Below, in pieces: positions 31,824 through 44,454 of a stretch of 64,000 nucleotides of DNA. The translations under genes and the position numbers were made by a program. The stretch is from Pyronema omphalodes. Lineage: Eukaryota; Ascomycota; Pezizomycetes; Pezizales; Pyronemataceae. Under the pieces are notes generated by a model. It was given only the letters and a program-made list of their open reading frames with translations, made no database searches and was not told where the DNA came from. How positions within the stretch are numbered: position 1 is the first letter of the stretch; every line of letters starts with the position of its first letter. Where the stretch lies: contig JAJJXM010000054.1 of the NCBI GenBank assembly GCA_024516155.1, positions 248,001-312,000 on the forward strand, written 5' to 3'.

Positions 31824-33399
31824 TTCTGAATTTTGCGCGTCGAAATTAGTCGAAAATTCGAGGTAATCGAACAGGAGAAATTCCGGGATTCGGGCGACAG
31901 GACGTACCTAGATTTGCGGGCGTTTGTCGTGGGGTCGAGTTGCTGCGGGCGGGCGAATCGTTAGTCTCTCTCGAATTCGTGAATACTGCTGCACGCACAC
32001 GAAAGTTTGTGCGTGAACCTGATCTAGCCTGTGACGCGCTTAGGTCAAACCCTAACGAGCCGCACGCAAACCCACACACCATACCACACAGCAGTCGTCC
32101 GTTTTAAGCCAGCAACCACCTCGGCTTGGCATCAGGGTGGCAACCACTGCGAGTTGCAGTTGCGACAAGTGCCGAAGTTTATGGGTGTTTCGCAGCTGCG
32201 AACATCGCAAATCCGACGAAGAAAATGAAACGCTGCGGGTTTCAGACTTTTGGGGCTGAATTGCAAAGGTAATTCGTGATAAGATTGTAATTTCATCGCG
32301 TCTCAGTCACGATTCTTCTGACGTACAATGACTGCGGAAAACATATCCATCGCGTTTTGCAGAAATGCATCTACATGCATCAAGGCGCGCGAGTCAGTTG
32401 TAGAAACGAGACTGAAAGGTGCGAACTGTGGACTCTCCAGTCGTGGACAAGAACTGTGTTTGTCGAGACGCTCCCTCGTACCGGGTTCAAGGACTTCATA
32501 TCTTTTGATCCGAAGCATCATATACATACAACACTCACAGCCAGCAAGGCGTTTCGAAGGGTGAACCGAAATGACAAGAAATTAAGACGCCAAAAGTCGA
32601 AGTACCATGGATACAACCGCGTGGATATCGTGTGGACACTGAACTCTTACGGTTCGGTTGATAATCGGTGATGCTCATTAGGCTGACTTCGCGAATGACG
32701 TCGATTTTCCATACTACGCCTTACGCGAGATTTCTCGACTAGGAATTCTCTATTTTTTACCATTTTTCATTTCAAAATCCTTTTTCCGTGTCTCGCATAT
32801 ATCTCTAATCAATTAAAAACCGGGTCCAATCCCCTACGGAAATCCTGTTGGAATCAAGCTGGAGGTTGATGAACCCTGCAACGATCCTGTCTGCCGATCA
32901 GTGGGCCGGAACTTCCATTGAATACAACTTCAGTGCACATACCCATGAGAATTCTTAGAAATCCGCGAGTCTAGGTTTGCTTATCGGCGTTCAATGGACT
33001 TGATCTACAAGATGGGTATCTCGATAACATCTTCCGGAAGTTCTACCCACACGAAAGTCATTTCCAAACTAGGTGCGTGACGTCAATGATCGTCGCGATT
33101 TTATATGCATCAAACCTGTCCGCATCCTCCAAGAACCCCGATTAGTGTCTCCATGTTTAGTTTCCACCAAGCCCAACAGACGAAATGCCCTAGTACCCGC
33201 CGTGTGGAGTCTCCCAGACGTCATGCCATTACCAGAGACATCATACTCCGGGACCCGTGGGTGCACACTCCATTATCCATACAAATAGATGTACTTTCCG
33301 CCAGGGGAATCGGAGCTCTGTATTGCCCGCCTTCAACCATTTTGAACCGCGATAAACGAATCATAATAATAATTCAACAATAACCTATCAGTTATTACA
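31824..33399. other. Promoter and leader region between eL31 and catalase
   Basis: Divergent intergenic DNA holding the eL31 leader with its intron (31907-31826) and the catalase upstream region. Two overlapping short plus frames at 32328-32671 have no family resemblance. Confidence 0.45.
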
Positions 33400-35823
33400 A
33401 TGTCAGGAACCTTTCAGCGTCTACAGGAGGGCCTTAACGCCGCCAAAGAGTCTGCCCAACAGAAATTCAACGATGTCACCACAACCAATGAAAAGATTCT
33501 TGACTTATGGCCAAACACCAAAGATATGACCAAGAGCAGCAATAAGATGACCACAGACCATGGTGTTAAGGTTCAGGATACCGATCACTGGTTAAAGGTT
33601 GTATCAGAGAAGTCACAGGGTCCCAATTTGTTGGAGGATCAAATTGCCCGCGAAAAGATTCAGAGATGTAAGTTACACTAATCTACTTTAGGTGAAGCTA
33701 GATTATACTATGCTTCGCTTGACTCCTTTAAACAAACTTTATGCCTTCTAGAAGAATGTTTGCTTACATAATTCCTCATAGTTGACCACGAGAGAATCCC
33801 AGAGCGTGTTGTCCACGCTCGTGGTGTTGGTGCACACGGTTACTTTAAGCTTCACGAGGCTATTCCAGAGCTTTCATCTGCTGGAATTTTCAATGACACA
33901 AGCCGAACCACACCCATCTTCGTCCGGTTCTCTACCGTCCTCGGATCCCGAGGTTCTGCCGATACCGTCCGTGATGTCCGCGGTTTTGCTATCAAGTTTT
34001 ACACAGAGGAAGGTAACTGGGATCTTGTTGGAAACAACATCCCCGTCTTCTTCATCCAGGATGCTATCAAGTTCCCCGATGTTATCCATGCTGGTAAGCC
34101 TAACCCTAATTATGAATATCAACGACACAAAACTAACGTGTGTGATTTAGGAAAACCCGAGCCTCACAATGAAATCCCCCAGGCGCAGACTGCCCACAAT
34201 AACTTCTGGGACTTCCAATACCTTCACCCCGAGACTACTCACATGTTCATGTGGACCATGTCTGACCGTTCCATTCCCCGTTCCCTCCGTATGATGCAGG
34301 GATTCGGAGTTAACACCTTCACTCTCATCAATGACAAGGGAGTCCGTCACTTTGTAAAGTTTGTGTGGACTCCCGAGCTTGGTGTTCACTCTTTGGTCTG
34401 GGACGAGGCCTTAAAGCTCGCTGGACAGGACCCCGACTTCCACCGTAAGGATCTTATGGAGGCTATCAACAACCGTGCCTTCCCTAAGTGGAAGTTCGGA
34501 ATCCAGGTTCTCTCCGAGGCAGACCAGGACAAATTCGACTTTGATATCTTGGACGCCACCAAGGTGTGGCCTGAGGATCAGGTTCCTGTCCGCTACATCG
34601 GTGAGCTTTGCTTGAACAGAAACATCGACGAGTTCTTCCCCGAGACTGAGCAGGTTGCTTTCTGTACCTCCCACGTTGTTCCCGGTATCGGATTCTCCGA
34701 TGATCCTCTTCTCCAGGGACGTAACTTCTCCTACTTCGATACCCAGATCTCCCGTCTTGGACCCAACTGGGAGCAGCTCCCAATCAACCGTCCTGTCTGT
34801 CCTGTTATGAACTTTAACCGCGATGGAGCCATGAACCATACCATTCACAAGGGCACAGTCAACTACTGGCCCAACCGCTTCGAGCAGTGCCCTCACGCAA
34901 AGTTCACCAAGGACACCGATGCCTACCGTGAATACTCTTCTAAGATTATTGGAATCAAGGAGAGACTCAACGCTCCCAAGTTCAAGGAGCACTTCAACCA
35001 GGCTCAGCTCTTCTACAACTCCTTGTCGGCGCACGAGAAGATGCACGTTCAGGCAGCTCTCGCCTTCGAGTTGGACCACTGTGATGATCCCGTGGTCTAC
35101 AAGCGTATGTCCGAGCGCCTCGCTGATGTTGATTTGTCGCTTGCGCAGGCCGTAGCCAAGATGGTTGGTGGAGATGCTCCAACCAGCAGCAGCAGACCAA
35201 ATCACGGAAAGAAGGCTCCTCACTTGTCCCAGGCTGAATTCAAGCCCTTCACTCCTACCATCGCTACCCGTCGTATCGCCATCTTGATTGCCGATGGCTT
35301 CGATCTCGCTACCTTCACTGCCATTAGAGCTGCATTTAAGGCACAGGGTGCTGTTACCTTCGTTATTGCCCCTCGTCGCCACATGATCTACCCCGAGGGT
35401 TCCTCCGAGGGTGTCATGCCTGACCACCACTTCGAGGGTCAAAGATCCACTATGTTCGATGCCACCTTTGTGTGTCCCGGAACCAACGCGATTTTGACTT
35501 TGAGGGAGTGTGGTCGTGCTATCCACTGGATCCGTGAGACTTTCGGCCACTTGAAGCCCATTGGAGCTCTTGGAGATGGATGTGCTTTCTTGCAGGAGGC
35601 AGTGAACTTGCCTGGTGTTGATATTGCCATTGATCGTCAGTCTAGCCAGGTTATTACCAGCTATGGTGTTGTAACGGGTTGGAATGCGGATGTTGGATTG
35701 TTGAAGAGTGCGAAGTTGGAGCCTAGCTCCACGTCGTTCGCCAGTGCTTTTGCCCACGAGATCTCTAAGCACAGATGCTTCGAGCGTGAGATCGATGGAT
35801 TGGCGAAGAAGGTGGCTTTCTAA
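33400..35823 (+). CDS. catA: Large-subunit (clade 2) catalase, CatA-like
   Basis: Breaks hydrogen peroxide down to water and oxygen; heme enzyme, tetramer. Exons 33400-33667, 33782-34093 and 34151-35823 give 750 aa; introns are 114 nt (GTAAGT donor) and 57 nt (CTAAC branch). The active-site signature FDHERIPERVVHARG carries the catalytic His101. GNNIPVFF near 173-180 holds the distal Asn. RNFSYFDTQISRLGPNW supplies the heme-ligand Tyr388. Residues 565-745 form the extra flavodoxin/DJ-1-like C-terminal domain of large catalases (RRIAILIADGFDLATF). There is no signal peptide, so it is intracellular, as in the spore-type CatA of Aspergillus; the symbol is by analogy. Codon use is strongly biased (few A-ending codons), suggesting high expression. 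Length is normal for the clade. Confidence 0.95.
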
Positions 35824-37064
35824 GCGGGGGTTATTGGGTGTTTGATGATGATACCATTTTATGTAATTAGCAGCAGTAATTATAATGAACTTATGACTAG
35901 TAATCGTGCTCTCTTGTGTTTGATATGTGCAGTCTTTCGTAGTGTGGATGTATAACCAGAACAGCTGTGTTTAATTTTCAGCAAAGTTACCTATAAGTGA
36001 AATAACTCGAGATAGGAAGTGTATGTAACGAACTGATGACCAATCTCGATTGTTCGCGTCAATGGGCGTGATATCGCCGATGATCTTAGGTCGTAGTGAT
36101 GAAAGACAGTCAATGGCTCGAGGTTTCCGGTTCCCTATAGTGAAGTGTGATCCAAGCTCCGGTAGTCGGTGCATATTCATCATCGTCGTAGGCATTGTCG
36201 TAACATGACCCCGCCTAGAAGCTATGACGAAGCGACATATCTATGTTGTTGCCGGATATCGAGATTCATTTGTCCTACACGAGCCTTTAAGGCTTCCTCA
36301 GTGTATGATTAAATAGAAGTCTGGAGTCATTTGTGTACATACACACAATAAGAAATGTTGCAACACAGCTCTAGTGGTAAGTAGAAGCGAGGAGGCGAAC
36401 GATAGCGGAGACCCGTGAGAGCGCCGATTTTCGGTAGAAGTTTCGAGCCTTTCGACAACTTAGATACGGATCACCGATGAGAGAGGGCTGAAATACCGTG
36501 TATACTGAGTAGTTTCCGTTGATGAAAGATGGAAGAAAGCCTAAGGGGCTCGTTGGGGTGTTCGAATTGGCAGAGCCCCAGAGCTCCGGCGAGCTCTTTG
36601 AAGCTCTGACGACCGCTAAATCTCTAGCTATGCTCGAGAACTCTTCTGTTAGAGGAAACTGATCAGATAATTTCATAGTAATTGGGCCTCAAACCTTTCA
36701 AGTTTTATTATTGCGGTGTTTCCACCTTGCTCCATCTGTAGTACTTCCTCGGTCGTACTCTGAGAAGCTTTCTCCGGCCACTCAGCAATCTTCACCAGCT
36801 CCTAAGCTTCAAGGCAAGTACGTTACTCACCACCATATCGTCATAATCCGATTACCGCGATTTGTGTGTCCCCAAAACACACAATAGGGTTTGCCCCAAT
36901 TACTATTTCAGGTAATAATCTAACCAGAATAGTGTTAGAATAACCGTACTTCGTATTATGTAGTCACAGTCCTCCTCAGGCTATATCAGAGCATGTAGCT
37001 CCCCGGACTTTGACACTTCACGACAATTCACCCCTACCTTCATTTTTGGAATCTAAAACCCAAA
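35824..37064. other. Intergenic, no gene seen
   Basis: Contains the catalase 3' flank and the promoter of the HAD gene. No frame with family resemblance or splice support. Confidence 0.45.
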
Positions 37065-38024
37065 ATGAAGTTCTCAACTCTTCTTTTTATGGCTGCTGCC
37101 ATCAGCGGCAGCGTCTTTGCCGGCGAGGTCGCTCCCATCACCAATCCCGAGATCTTCCTCGACTTCGACGGCACTATTGCTGTAACCGAGGCCTTCCTCA
37201 ACCTCAACGAAGCCGCGTATGCCTCCCCTAACGTCAACTCGAGTCTTCCAACCTGGGAGGACTGGATGGTACTCCGAAACAAACAGTACGACCAGGCCGT
37301 AGCTCCATTCTCCGAGAAACGCAATGTCACCGAGGAGCTTGAATTCCAGCACTCCGAGGCCCTTCGTAACACCGAGAAAGACCACTTCGAACGTGTTGCC
37401 AATTCCGGTCTTTTCGAAACCGCCGACCCTGACCTCCTTCTCGAGCATGCCCGCAATGTCACCCTTCGTGACGGATTTTGGGACATGATGCAGGCCGCAA
37501 AGGACCACAACACTACGGTTAATGTCCTTTCTCGTAACTGGTCCGCTAAGTGGATCCGTAACGTTCTCCGCGAGAATGATCCCTCAAATTTGTCTGAGGA
37601 TATGCCTATCTACGCCCTTGAGATCCTCCCGGAGGATATTCTTAAGCCTGGCAAGGAGGGTTTGGAGCGTCCTAAGCCTCTCTACTCTGGTGACGATAAG
37701 CGTGACGTCATGCGTGAGGTAGCTCAGAAGAACAGTAGCATTATCTTTGTTGGTGATGCTAACTCTGATCTTCCTCCCATTATGTTGGAGCCTACTGTAA
37801 TCGGAATCGCTGCTGGTTCCGAGTTGGAGAATGCTTACACCGTTGGAAATGACTCCAGTGTTGAGCTTTGGAAGGCGGGAGATGGATGGATGGGACCTTC
37901 CGATCCCGAGAAGGGATGTTATGTTTTGGATGATTTCAGAGAGATTAACACACTTTTGGGTTGGGACGTCGATGAGGTGGAGGTCTCTGATGAGGCTTCT
38001 GTTACCTCTGAGGAGTCTAACTAA
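37065..38024 (+). CDS. Secreted HAD-superfamily hydrolase
   Basis: A 319-aa single-exon protein. A signal peptide (MKFSTLLFMAAAISGSVFA, cleavage near 19-20) directs it to the secretory pathway. All four HAD motifs are present: I, DFDGT with Asp33 and Asp35; II, VLSRNWS with Ser156; III, Lys212 in GDDKRDV; IV, GDANSD with Asp231 and Asp235. The catalytic set is thus complete for a Mg-dependent phosphatase-type enzyme. The cap is inserted between motifs I and II. About eight N-x-S/T sequons fit a glycosylated extracellular or vacuolar protein. HAD enzymes are mostly cytosolic, so the leader is notable. The C-terminus is acidic. Substrate unknown. Codon use resembles that of the catalase, suggesting good expression. 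Confidence 0.85.
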   Translation: MKFSTLLFMAAAISGSVFAGEVAPITNPEIFLDFDGTIAVTEAFLNLNEAAYASPNVNSSLPTWEDWMVLRNKQYDQAVAPFSEKRNVTEELEFQHSEALRNTEKDHFERVANSGLFETADPDLLLEHARNVTLRDGFWDMMQAAKDHNTTVNVLSRNWSAKWIRNVLRENDPSNLSEDMPIYALEILPEDILKPGKEGLERPKPLYSGDDKRDVMREVAQKNSSIIFVGDANSDLPPIMLEPTVIGIAAGSELENAYTVGNDSSVELWKAGDGWMGPSDPEKGCYVLDDFREINTLLGWDVDEVEVSDEASVTSEESN

Positions 38025-38406
38025 AGTCTAATGGGATTTGTAATGGGGATTAATAGGCGTTGGTATTTGCTTTATGGATAATTTTGGTTACTGTAATTCT
38101 AATAAATACGTATCGGTTTCACTCGGCGTATTGGCTGGTTGGACTTAGCTTTGGGAATAAATGGAATTTGTAACACCAATATTTTATCGCGTGCCGAGTC
38201 AGGAAGAATTTGAAAGTGACCTATAGCCTTCCATGCATAATTTTGAACCCCAGTGTTACGCCCATGCATTTAACTCCTTAATACGTGAGGATGACGAGAG
38301 ACTTACGAGTAAACTGAGTATCTGGAGTACACCATATTATCCTTCATCAGTCCAGCTTACTATAGTTTTATGCATTATATGTGTATTATTACCAGCGCTA
38401 ATATAA

Positions 38407-38478
38407 GCCGGGCTGGCGCAATGGTAGCGCGTCAGACTTCTAATCTGAAGGTTGCGGGTTCGATCCCCGCGTTCGGTT
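38407..38478 (+). tRNA. tRNA-Arg(TCT)
   Basis: A 72-nt cloverleaf without intron. Acceptor GCCGGGC/GTTCGGT (some G-T pairs), anticodon stem TCAGA/TCTGA with loop CTTCTAA (anticodon TCT), T arm GCGGG-TTCGATC-CCCGC. It decodes AGA. Confidence 0.93.
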
Positions 38479-40121
38479 CAAGACCGACTCTCAGAGTTGA
38501 TCACTTTTTGTTTCGTTGCTTGCTATCATCTTTTGTTCTACCATTCCTCCTCTTTTGTTGTCTTTTAGCCAGTTTTTCTTAGGGCTGCTTGCCAGTTTAT
38601 TTTGATCATGAACCGGGAGTTGAGAAGGGATATGGATCGAGTATGCAAAGATATTATGTAATTGGTTTCAGTTGGAACGGTGCCTACAGTTCCCGTCAAG
38701 TTTTATTCTGGAACTGTAAGGCTGAAGTAGGCAACCGAGGGTTTCCAATCCCCAAAAGTCCCTTTCGGTACCCCACCTCCCCACACCACGGGTACCTGTA
38801 GCTAAGCGAAAGTTTAAAAAAAACTTCCCCGCAACATCTGTTCGCACCGGAAGCAGGATTACCCGGCCGGGGCACGCGACTCCGTTGGATAAGGCAGGCT
38901 ACGAGAAGCTAGAGATTACTAGTTCCCCTATGGTGGGTATACGTGAGAATGTGCACGGTGCCCGGTACAGGATGTGTCGTTAAATCCAGTCGCGAGTCGC
39001 GTCCTGTTCAAAGTTCTCTTTACTTATAGTTCACACTCGGTAATCACCACCCTCTTTCCAAACCCAACTTCAATGTCGCTACATGCTGTTGATGTCCCTT
39101 ATCCCTAACGTTGATGTCGTCGTCGGATCGCTAGATATGGAGATATCGAGATTCGATACCATTACCATTACCATTACGAGTTGGCCATGGATGCTAACGT
39201 TACCCCGATGATTACTCTAGTTTCAAATACACCCTATATACACCAGGGCAGCTGTCTTCGCTAGCTGACGGTCGGTTCCAAAGTTCCAACCAAGACACTC
39301 GTTTTTTTATTCGTTCGTTGGTTTTTATGATTTAGATTTGTTTCTATCATAAAAGAAAACTTACCCCACAGTCATTACTTTTTCAAAACAAAAACAAAAA
39401 CATTATTAGTTTTTTTATAATTTCTAATCACTTCTAAAAACATCGTCTTCATCTTCATCTTCATCTTCGTCGTCGCTCATTTTGTTTTTTCACGCGCTAC
39501 CTACGCCTACGCCTTGGCCTCATCATCACCAACATCAAAACTCAATCTCGGTGCCTCGGTTGTGTCTCGGTCTCGGTCCCGGTCCATCTTTAACATAAGT
39601 TACAACACATCAATTTTAGTATAGTTTAGTACAGTATGTATTATCCCATCCTATATCCTACCTATCCTACATATCCACCATCTGTATGTATTCATCCATT
39701 ACCGACTTTGGCTAAATTCCAATATAGCGTTGCGCATGTGATGACGAAGATCTTTTGAGCTCTAATTTCTGCACTTTTTTGGATACCATAACCATAGCTA
39801 CATAGCTGTACATACAGACTCTTTACGCTATAGCTGAGGGGTATCATCATTTTTTTTTTTTTTTTTTTTCGGTTCGGCATCACATACATACACACTCTTT
39901 TTTTTTCGTCTTCATACAACCCGGAATTTTTGTCGGAGATTTTCTTTCTTTCCCGGTTCATTGGAACGGAACGGAATCCTCCCGGTTGGAAACTACGGAA
40001 TCGAACGAAATATCATCCCCGAAATTCCGAATCTCGAATCCCGAATCTCGAATTGCAAATCTTGAAGCTCGATATCAAACAAACAGGGATACGGTTATAA
40101 CCTGTAACCCCACATTCCGTT
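38479..40121. other. Intergenic with low-complexity tracts
   Basis: No gene seen. Simple repeats include CATCTT near 39447-39467, CCATTA near 39157-39176 and a T run of about 21 at 39850-39870. The final part is the promoter and leader of the gene at 40122. Confidence 0.45.
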
Positions 40122-41253
40122 ATGGCAGCTACAACGACCACCGCAACCCCCACTACCACTACCACTACCACTACCGCCATCGGCACCACTATCGGTACTC
40201 CGGCTACTATCACTACCATCCCAATCCCGGCTTGGGCAAACGACACCATCGCAACACGAATGCACCACTACGCACTCGCCGTATCCAAGCTCAACGAATT
40301 CGAGATCCAACATGGAGTAGGGGAATCACTTGACGATATATCCTATGATCGATGGATGCGTCGTCGGTAAGCTCTCTTTTCTTCCCTTAATATTTCACAG
40401 TTCCATCAACTTAATATATATATACAATAGAGAAAAAGTAATATCCTGCCGAACGAAATTCGCTTCAGCGCTAGATTCCTCCTTCTCCTCATCCTCTCGA
40501 AATCTCAAAAAACCCTCCTCCTCATCCTCAACAACAACCCTTAAAACAAATTGGATAACCAGTCGACAATCCCTAGCAATATTCTGGATGTTATGTATCT
40601 GTATCAACCATCACTTTTTCCCAGGTCCTTCCACAAACTCAATTTCAATTTCCTGGTTCGCACCAGCAGCATTAAAAAAACGAACCTCGAAAAAAATGCA
40701 AGATTTTGCAAAACTTGTAACAAAGTTTTGGTGGGTTATAAATCTTTCTAGTGGTGCTTGGCAGGTCTCGGTTTGGTGTCGTGCGGTGTTTCTGGCTTTG
40801 GTTGCGGTGGTTTCCGTTTCGAAAAATCCGAAAGCGAAACCGAAATTTCAGTTACAACAATTACAACAGTTACAACAATCAGCGCAGCCACAACAACAGC
40901 AACAACCAGGCCTCTGGGGCCGCCTCTTTACTATCCTAAAAACCAGCATAACAGAACCCTGTACGGCAACATGTTTCCTCTTAGGGAGATTTAAAGAAAG
41001 GAAATCAGAACTCGAGCGTGTTTATCCAGAGATAAGGAATTTGAAAAATATTCCTCCGGTACAATATGTGGCATATGTTGATGAGTTGGAACAATTCACG
41101 GCGAAAAAATTGGCCTGGGAAATTCGGAAGATGAAATTGGAAAGAGAGGAACTTTTGAAAACGGCGGAAATGGCTACCGCAAGTTTGCAGGGGATTATGA
41201 AGGCGATCAAGAGGCAGAAGAAAATGTTAAATGAGGTCAGGGGCTTGGAATGA
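40122..41253 (+). CDS. Unknown protein, Thr-rich start, Gln-rich middle and coiled-coil end (two exons)
   Basis: Family not recognised. Exons 40122-40366 and 40431-41253 (64-nt intron, GTAAGC donor, CAATAG acceptor, phase 2) give 355 aa. Residues 1-35 are an Ala/Thr tract. Residues 45-85 look folded (ALAVSKLNEFEIQHGVGE). Ser/Thr runs come next, then two hydrophobic stretches (about 129-145 and 182-211) that may be membrane segments. A Gln-rich tract lies near 225-240. A charged helical C-terminal third (about 268-350, with KKLAWEIRKMKLEREELL) is probably a coiled coil. A further unrecognised intron in the hydrophobic part (a possible GTATCT donor near 40590) cannot be excluded. The C-terminal part is the most certain coding region. 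Confidence 0.6.
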
Positions 41254-43675
41254 TGACTGATGGCGAAGGAGTTGGAATAAGGACTGGTGGGGGTGGCGAA
41301 GAGCCTGGAGGGGATTGCATTAGCATATAGGACATCAGCGGCATTTAGATCGGGAGTCTGGAGTTTTCTACGTTCTTCGGGGATTTAAACGTTTGTAATG
41401 TAGAATAGATAATATGTTTTCACCTGTAGAAGTGACAATGTCTGATACCATGTAAGCATCATATCAGGAATCTAAAACATATTCAAAAGAAAATCACGAA
41501 AAAATCAAACCATCAGATATTGACGTAAACTTATGGATAATTGGAAGCTTCTTATAGGATAGAAATGCTTTGTAGATGAAAGTGGTATCGTTACTTGCTT
41601 TTGTAAGACCTAGCTCCGTAACTGTTGAGCGCTGTTGAATTTTGTCTGACGATCTCTGTACATACGGATATGAAATCTACTCGAATATGGAGTCATGTAT
41701 AAGATATTAAATACCACACCATCACCTAGGATTGTGATTAGACTGTCGATTCGCATCTCGGAATACCGCTTTATTCTCGACTCTAAATAAGTATCAGTCC
41801 AACCTCACAGTCCAAAATCTCTATAACCCACTTCTTTCTGTCGGCAAAGCCTCACTGATCCACTTCTACCGGTATTTGTTCCCTGGTGGGGCCTTCAAAG
41901 CTTAGAGCTGGCAATAATGTGGTTCATTTTCAGCTTGGGAGATAGTTCGTTCGTCGTAGATCGCTTGTAATGGATTTCTATAAGCTTCTCCTGAACCTTT
42001 AGGCTCTCTACTCACCAAGATGGAAAGTGTTTCAATAAATCTGTCTTTTGCTTCTCAACGGCTGGATTTGCTGTTAAACCTTATACTTTCTATACCAGTT
42101 TTCCAGGCCCTCTAAAAGTGTATCAAAAGAATAATCATGATTGCTGTTGGCGGGTTTATTCCCATTGAGATTCGGGTCCGTGTACTTCACATGCTTTTCA
42201 ATCCTCGGTCAGCGTATGATTAAAAGCATAGATTTAGGTATGTTGGACTCCCCTTTGAACCATTACAGACCGCTCACTGTAGTATTCTTCGCCCCATGAT
42301 ATACCGTACCGACGAATCAAAGGTCCTGAACTAGGAAGATGTGACCGTATTTTCCTTTGTTAAGCTTTCTGTATCTGTAATCTGCTGCTGCATGCTGACT
42401 CTCCATCAATCATTTGCACGGTTATTCCCTGCTTTCTTAGGAGTGCCCAAGGGTTCTCAATCAAGGCAGAGAGCGGCTATACGGTCGACAACTCGAGTGG
42501 TAGACAGTGAACGGAATAGAGAAGAGGCCGCGTTGGAAAGTTAGAATCTGGAAGAGATGGAGGTGGAAGATGCATGAGCTTTATTGTGGGATAAAGACGT
42601 TGAGAAATAGTAATGATAGCGACGAGATAATTATTAGGAAGAGTGCTAGTGAACTGCAGCAGAATCGACAGTTCATGGTCGTGCAGGAGGGAGTCGGGGA
42701 AGTTCGTTACAGACGATTTTGCGGGCTGTTGCGGTGTTGAGATGGTGATGTGCTGGGTGGAGCTTCGGGTTCGAAAGAGGAGAGCTATGCATTCGCACAG
42801 TCTGGACTTGCCTGCTGGCCACTGTGATGCCGCGGTACAAATTATTTTGCTTACATTTAAAGTTATTATTATTTTTCTTTCGAGGAGAGTAAATATAGAA
42901 GTAATTATCAATATAGAATTTGCAGCAGCACCGGTTTATTACAGTCTTTACGGTTATGCAAATTCATCATCACTTTGACTCACTCGATTTCTGGCAAATC
43001 CGAAAAATATATGTTTCGTCACGGCAGCTTTGATTCAAATAGATTATTACTGCACATTACAACTCGAATAAAAAAAAATAGGTAATGTTTTTTCTTTTTC
43101 TTTCGAGCTGGTTCGTTAAAACTGCCATCGTTTCAGACAGCTGCAAAGCTGTTACTTGCCCCGAATGCATCAGATCTACGGCAATAACATGACCCCTAGA
43201 AGAATACATAGCAAAGACACAGTAGATTCTAGAAGCAAAGAATTCTGATCATTACGGTCTGTGAATGTGTGTATGCGACTGCTAATGAGGCTCTTCACCA
43301 CCCATAACCGGGGTGCTGCATACCTCTGCCGCTGGATATCACTCGCACAAACACAACACGTGACGTCCTTTTTCTTGGGCCGCTGTACCCAGGGCCAAAC
43401 CCTATCGATTTCTCCACACAAATCGGATATCTTTCGGCTACAAAACCAGCTGTAGGACCTCGAATTGCGAGTGGAGAACCTCGGGAAAGCTTGATTTAGA
43501 CTCGTAGGACGTTCCGAATATGCGAGGAAGCTTCAGTGACCAATATTCTGTCATTATTGTGATGTTTAAAGGTGATTTCTATGCTTCAAAAGTTGCGCAC
43601 AATAAGTCCATACTCACGTTGTCCTCCCACAACGCGTAGAAGGGGCAAGCTCAGTCATTCTGACCTGGTACCGCC
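41254..43675. other. Intergenic 2.4 kb, no gene seen
   Basis: Short frames only, on both strands, without recognisable domains or splice continuations. The right end is the promoter of the next gene. Confidence 0.4.
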
Positions 43676-43683
43676 TATTTAAA
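43676..43683 (+). promoter_or_regulatory. TATA-like box TATTTAAA
   Basis: It lies in a pyrimidine-rich promoter context about 25-40 bp before a CT-rich stretch (TCCATCCTCCCTCCTCC) that is typical of fungal transcription starts, upstream of the leader with introns at 43700-44454. Confidence 0.4.
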
Positions 43684-43699
43684 CAGCCGTCCTTCCATC

Positions 43700-44454
43700 C
43701 TCCCTCCTCCACTCTCTCAACACGAAACACTTTTTTAGTCTCAACTTTAATATCCGACTGTTCGAAATCACAACAACTATTGTCAGCTCTGTTGACAGCC
43801 CCGTAGGAGCTTGATACAGAGTTGATTAATAATTATCTTTCTCGTTTGAGGTTACTCCGATTCCTTATCCACACGCTCTCCACTTCCACATCTGTACACA
43901 CCCGTCAACGCAAGACAAACACCTGCTGTAACAGGTATTTATCAAACTTTCATCGAAGTAATTATCGGCTCATCGCTAATAATATTTTAGACAGACACTT
44001 GAAAGCAAACATCATCGAGTTACTTGCCTAGCCTGCAAGAAGCCCGAAGATCCTCGTTGTCCGTCTCAACCTCAGGCCGCCTCTTACGCTTGTGGTCTAC
44101 AGAAGACAAACAGCTCTCGACCTCATCGTTCATCAGGGTATGTGTTCAAGACTCATCAATTATGACAATCTTCATGCTGATAGGTCTCAGTCATAGTTCA
44201 ATCGTCCACGGTTCTCTGAGCCTACGCTACCAACCCGACAAGTTTGCCATTTTAACATCTCACGACACATTCCTTTTTAAAGGTATGCCTACTTCTATTC
44301 CTTCGGCTAATTATCAAAGAACACTTCTAACAATGCTCTCAACAGGTTACTACCTTCTACATTCTCTTCAAACAGGCCGACCATCAGCTCCTGAACTTCC
44401 GGAGCTTTTTCCAGTACCAGAACCTACCGACTACCTTCATTTCTTCGTTTCAAG
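43700..44454 (+). other. Long leader with introns (or unrecognised 5' coding exons)
   Basis: Three introns are visible: 43935-43990 (GTATTT donor, CTAAT branch), one from 44138 (GTATGT) to an acceptor at 44183, 44190 or 44196, and 44283-44345 (GTATGC donor, CTAAC branch, CAACAG acceptor). The joined exons carry open stretches, one with four Cys (CLACKKPEDPRC), but they have no ATG start and do not enter the frame of the downstream protein in a simple way. Confidence 0.45.

Noticed and set aside
32328..32671. Two overlapping plus frames before the catalase gene
   Set aside because: They overlap in different frames without recognisable domains and lie in promoter DNA.
34411..35772. A 453-codon open frame antisense to catalase exon 3
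   Set aside because: It is a by-product of the strong codon bias of the catalase gene; the sense strand carries all catalase motifs and the antisense product resembles nothing.
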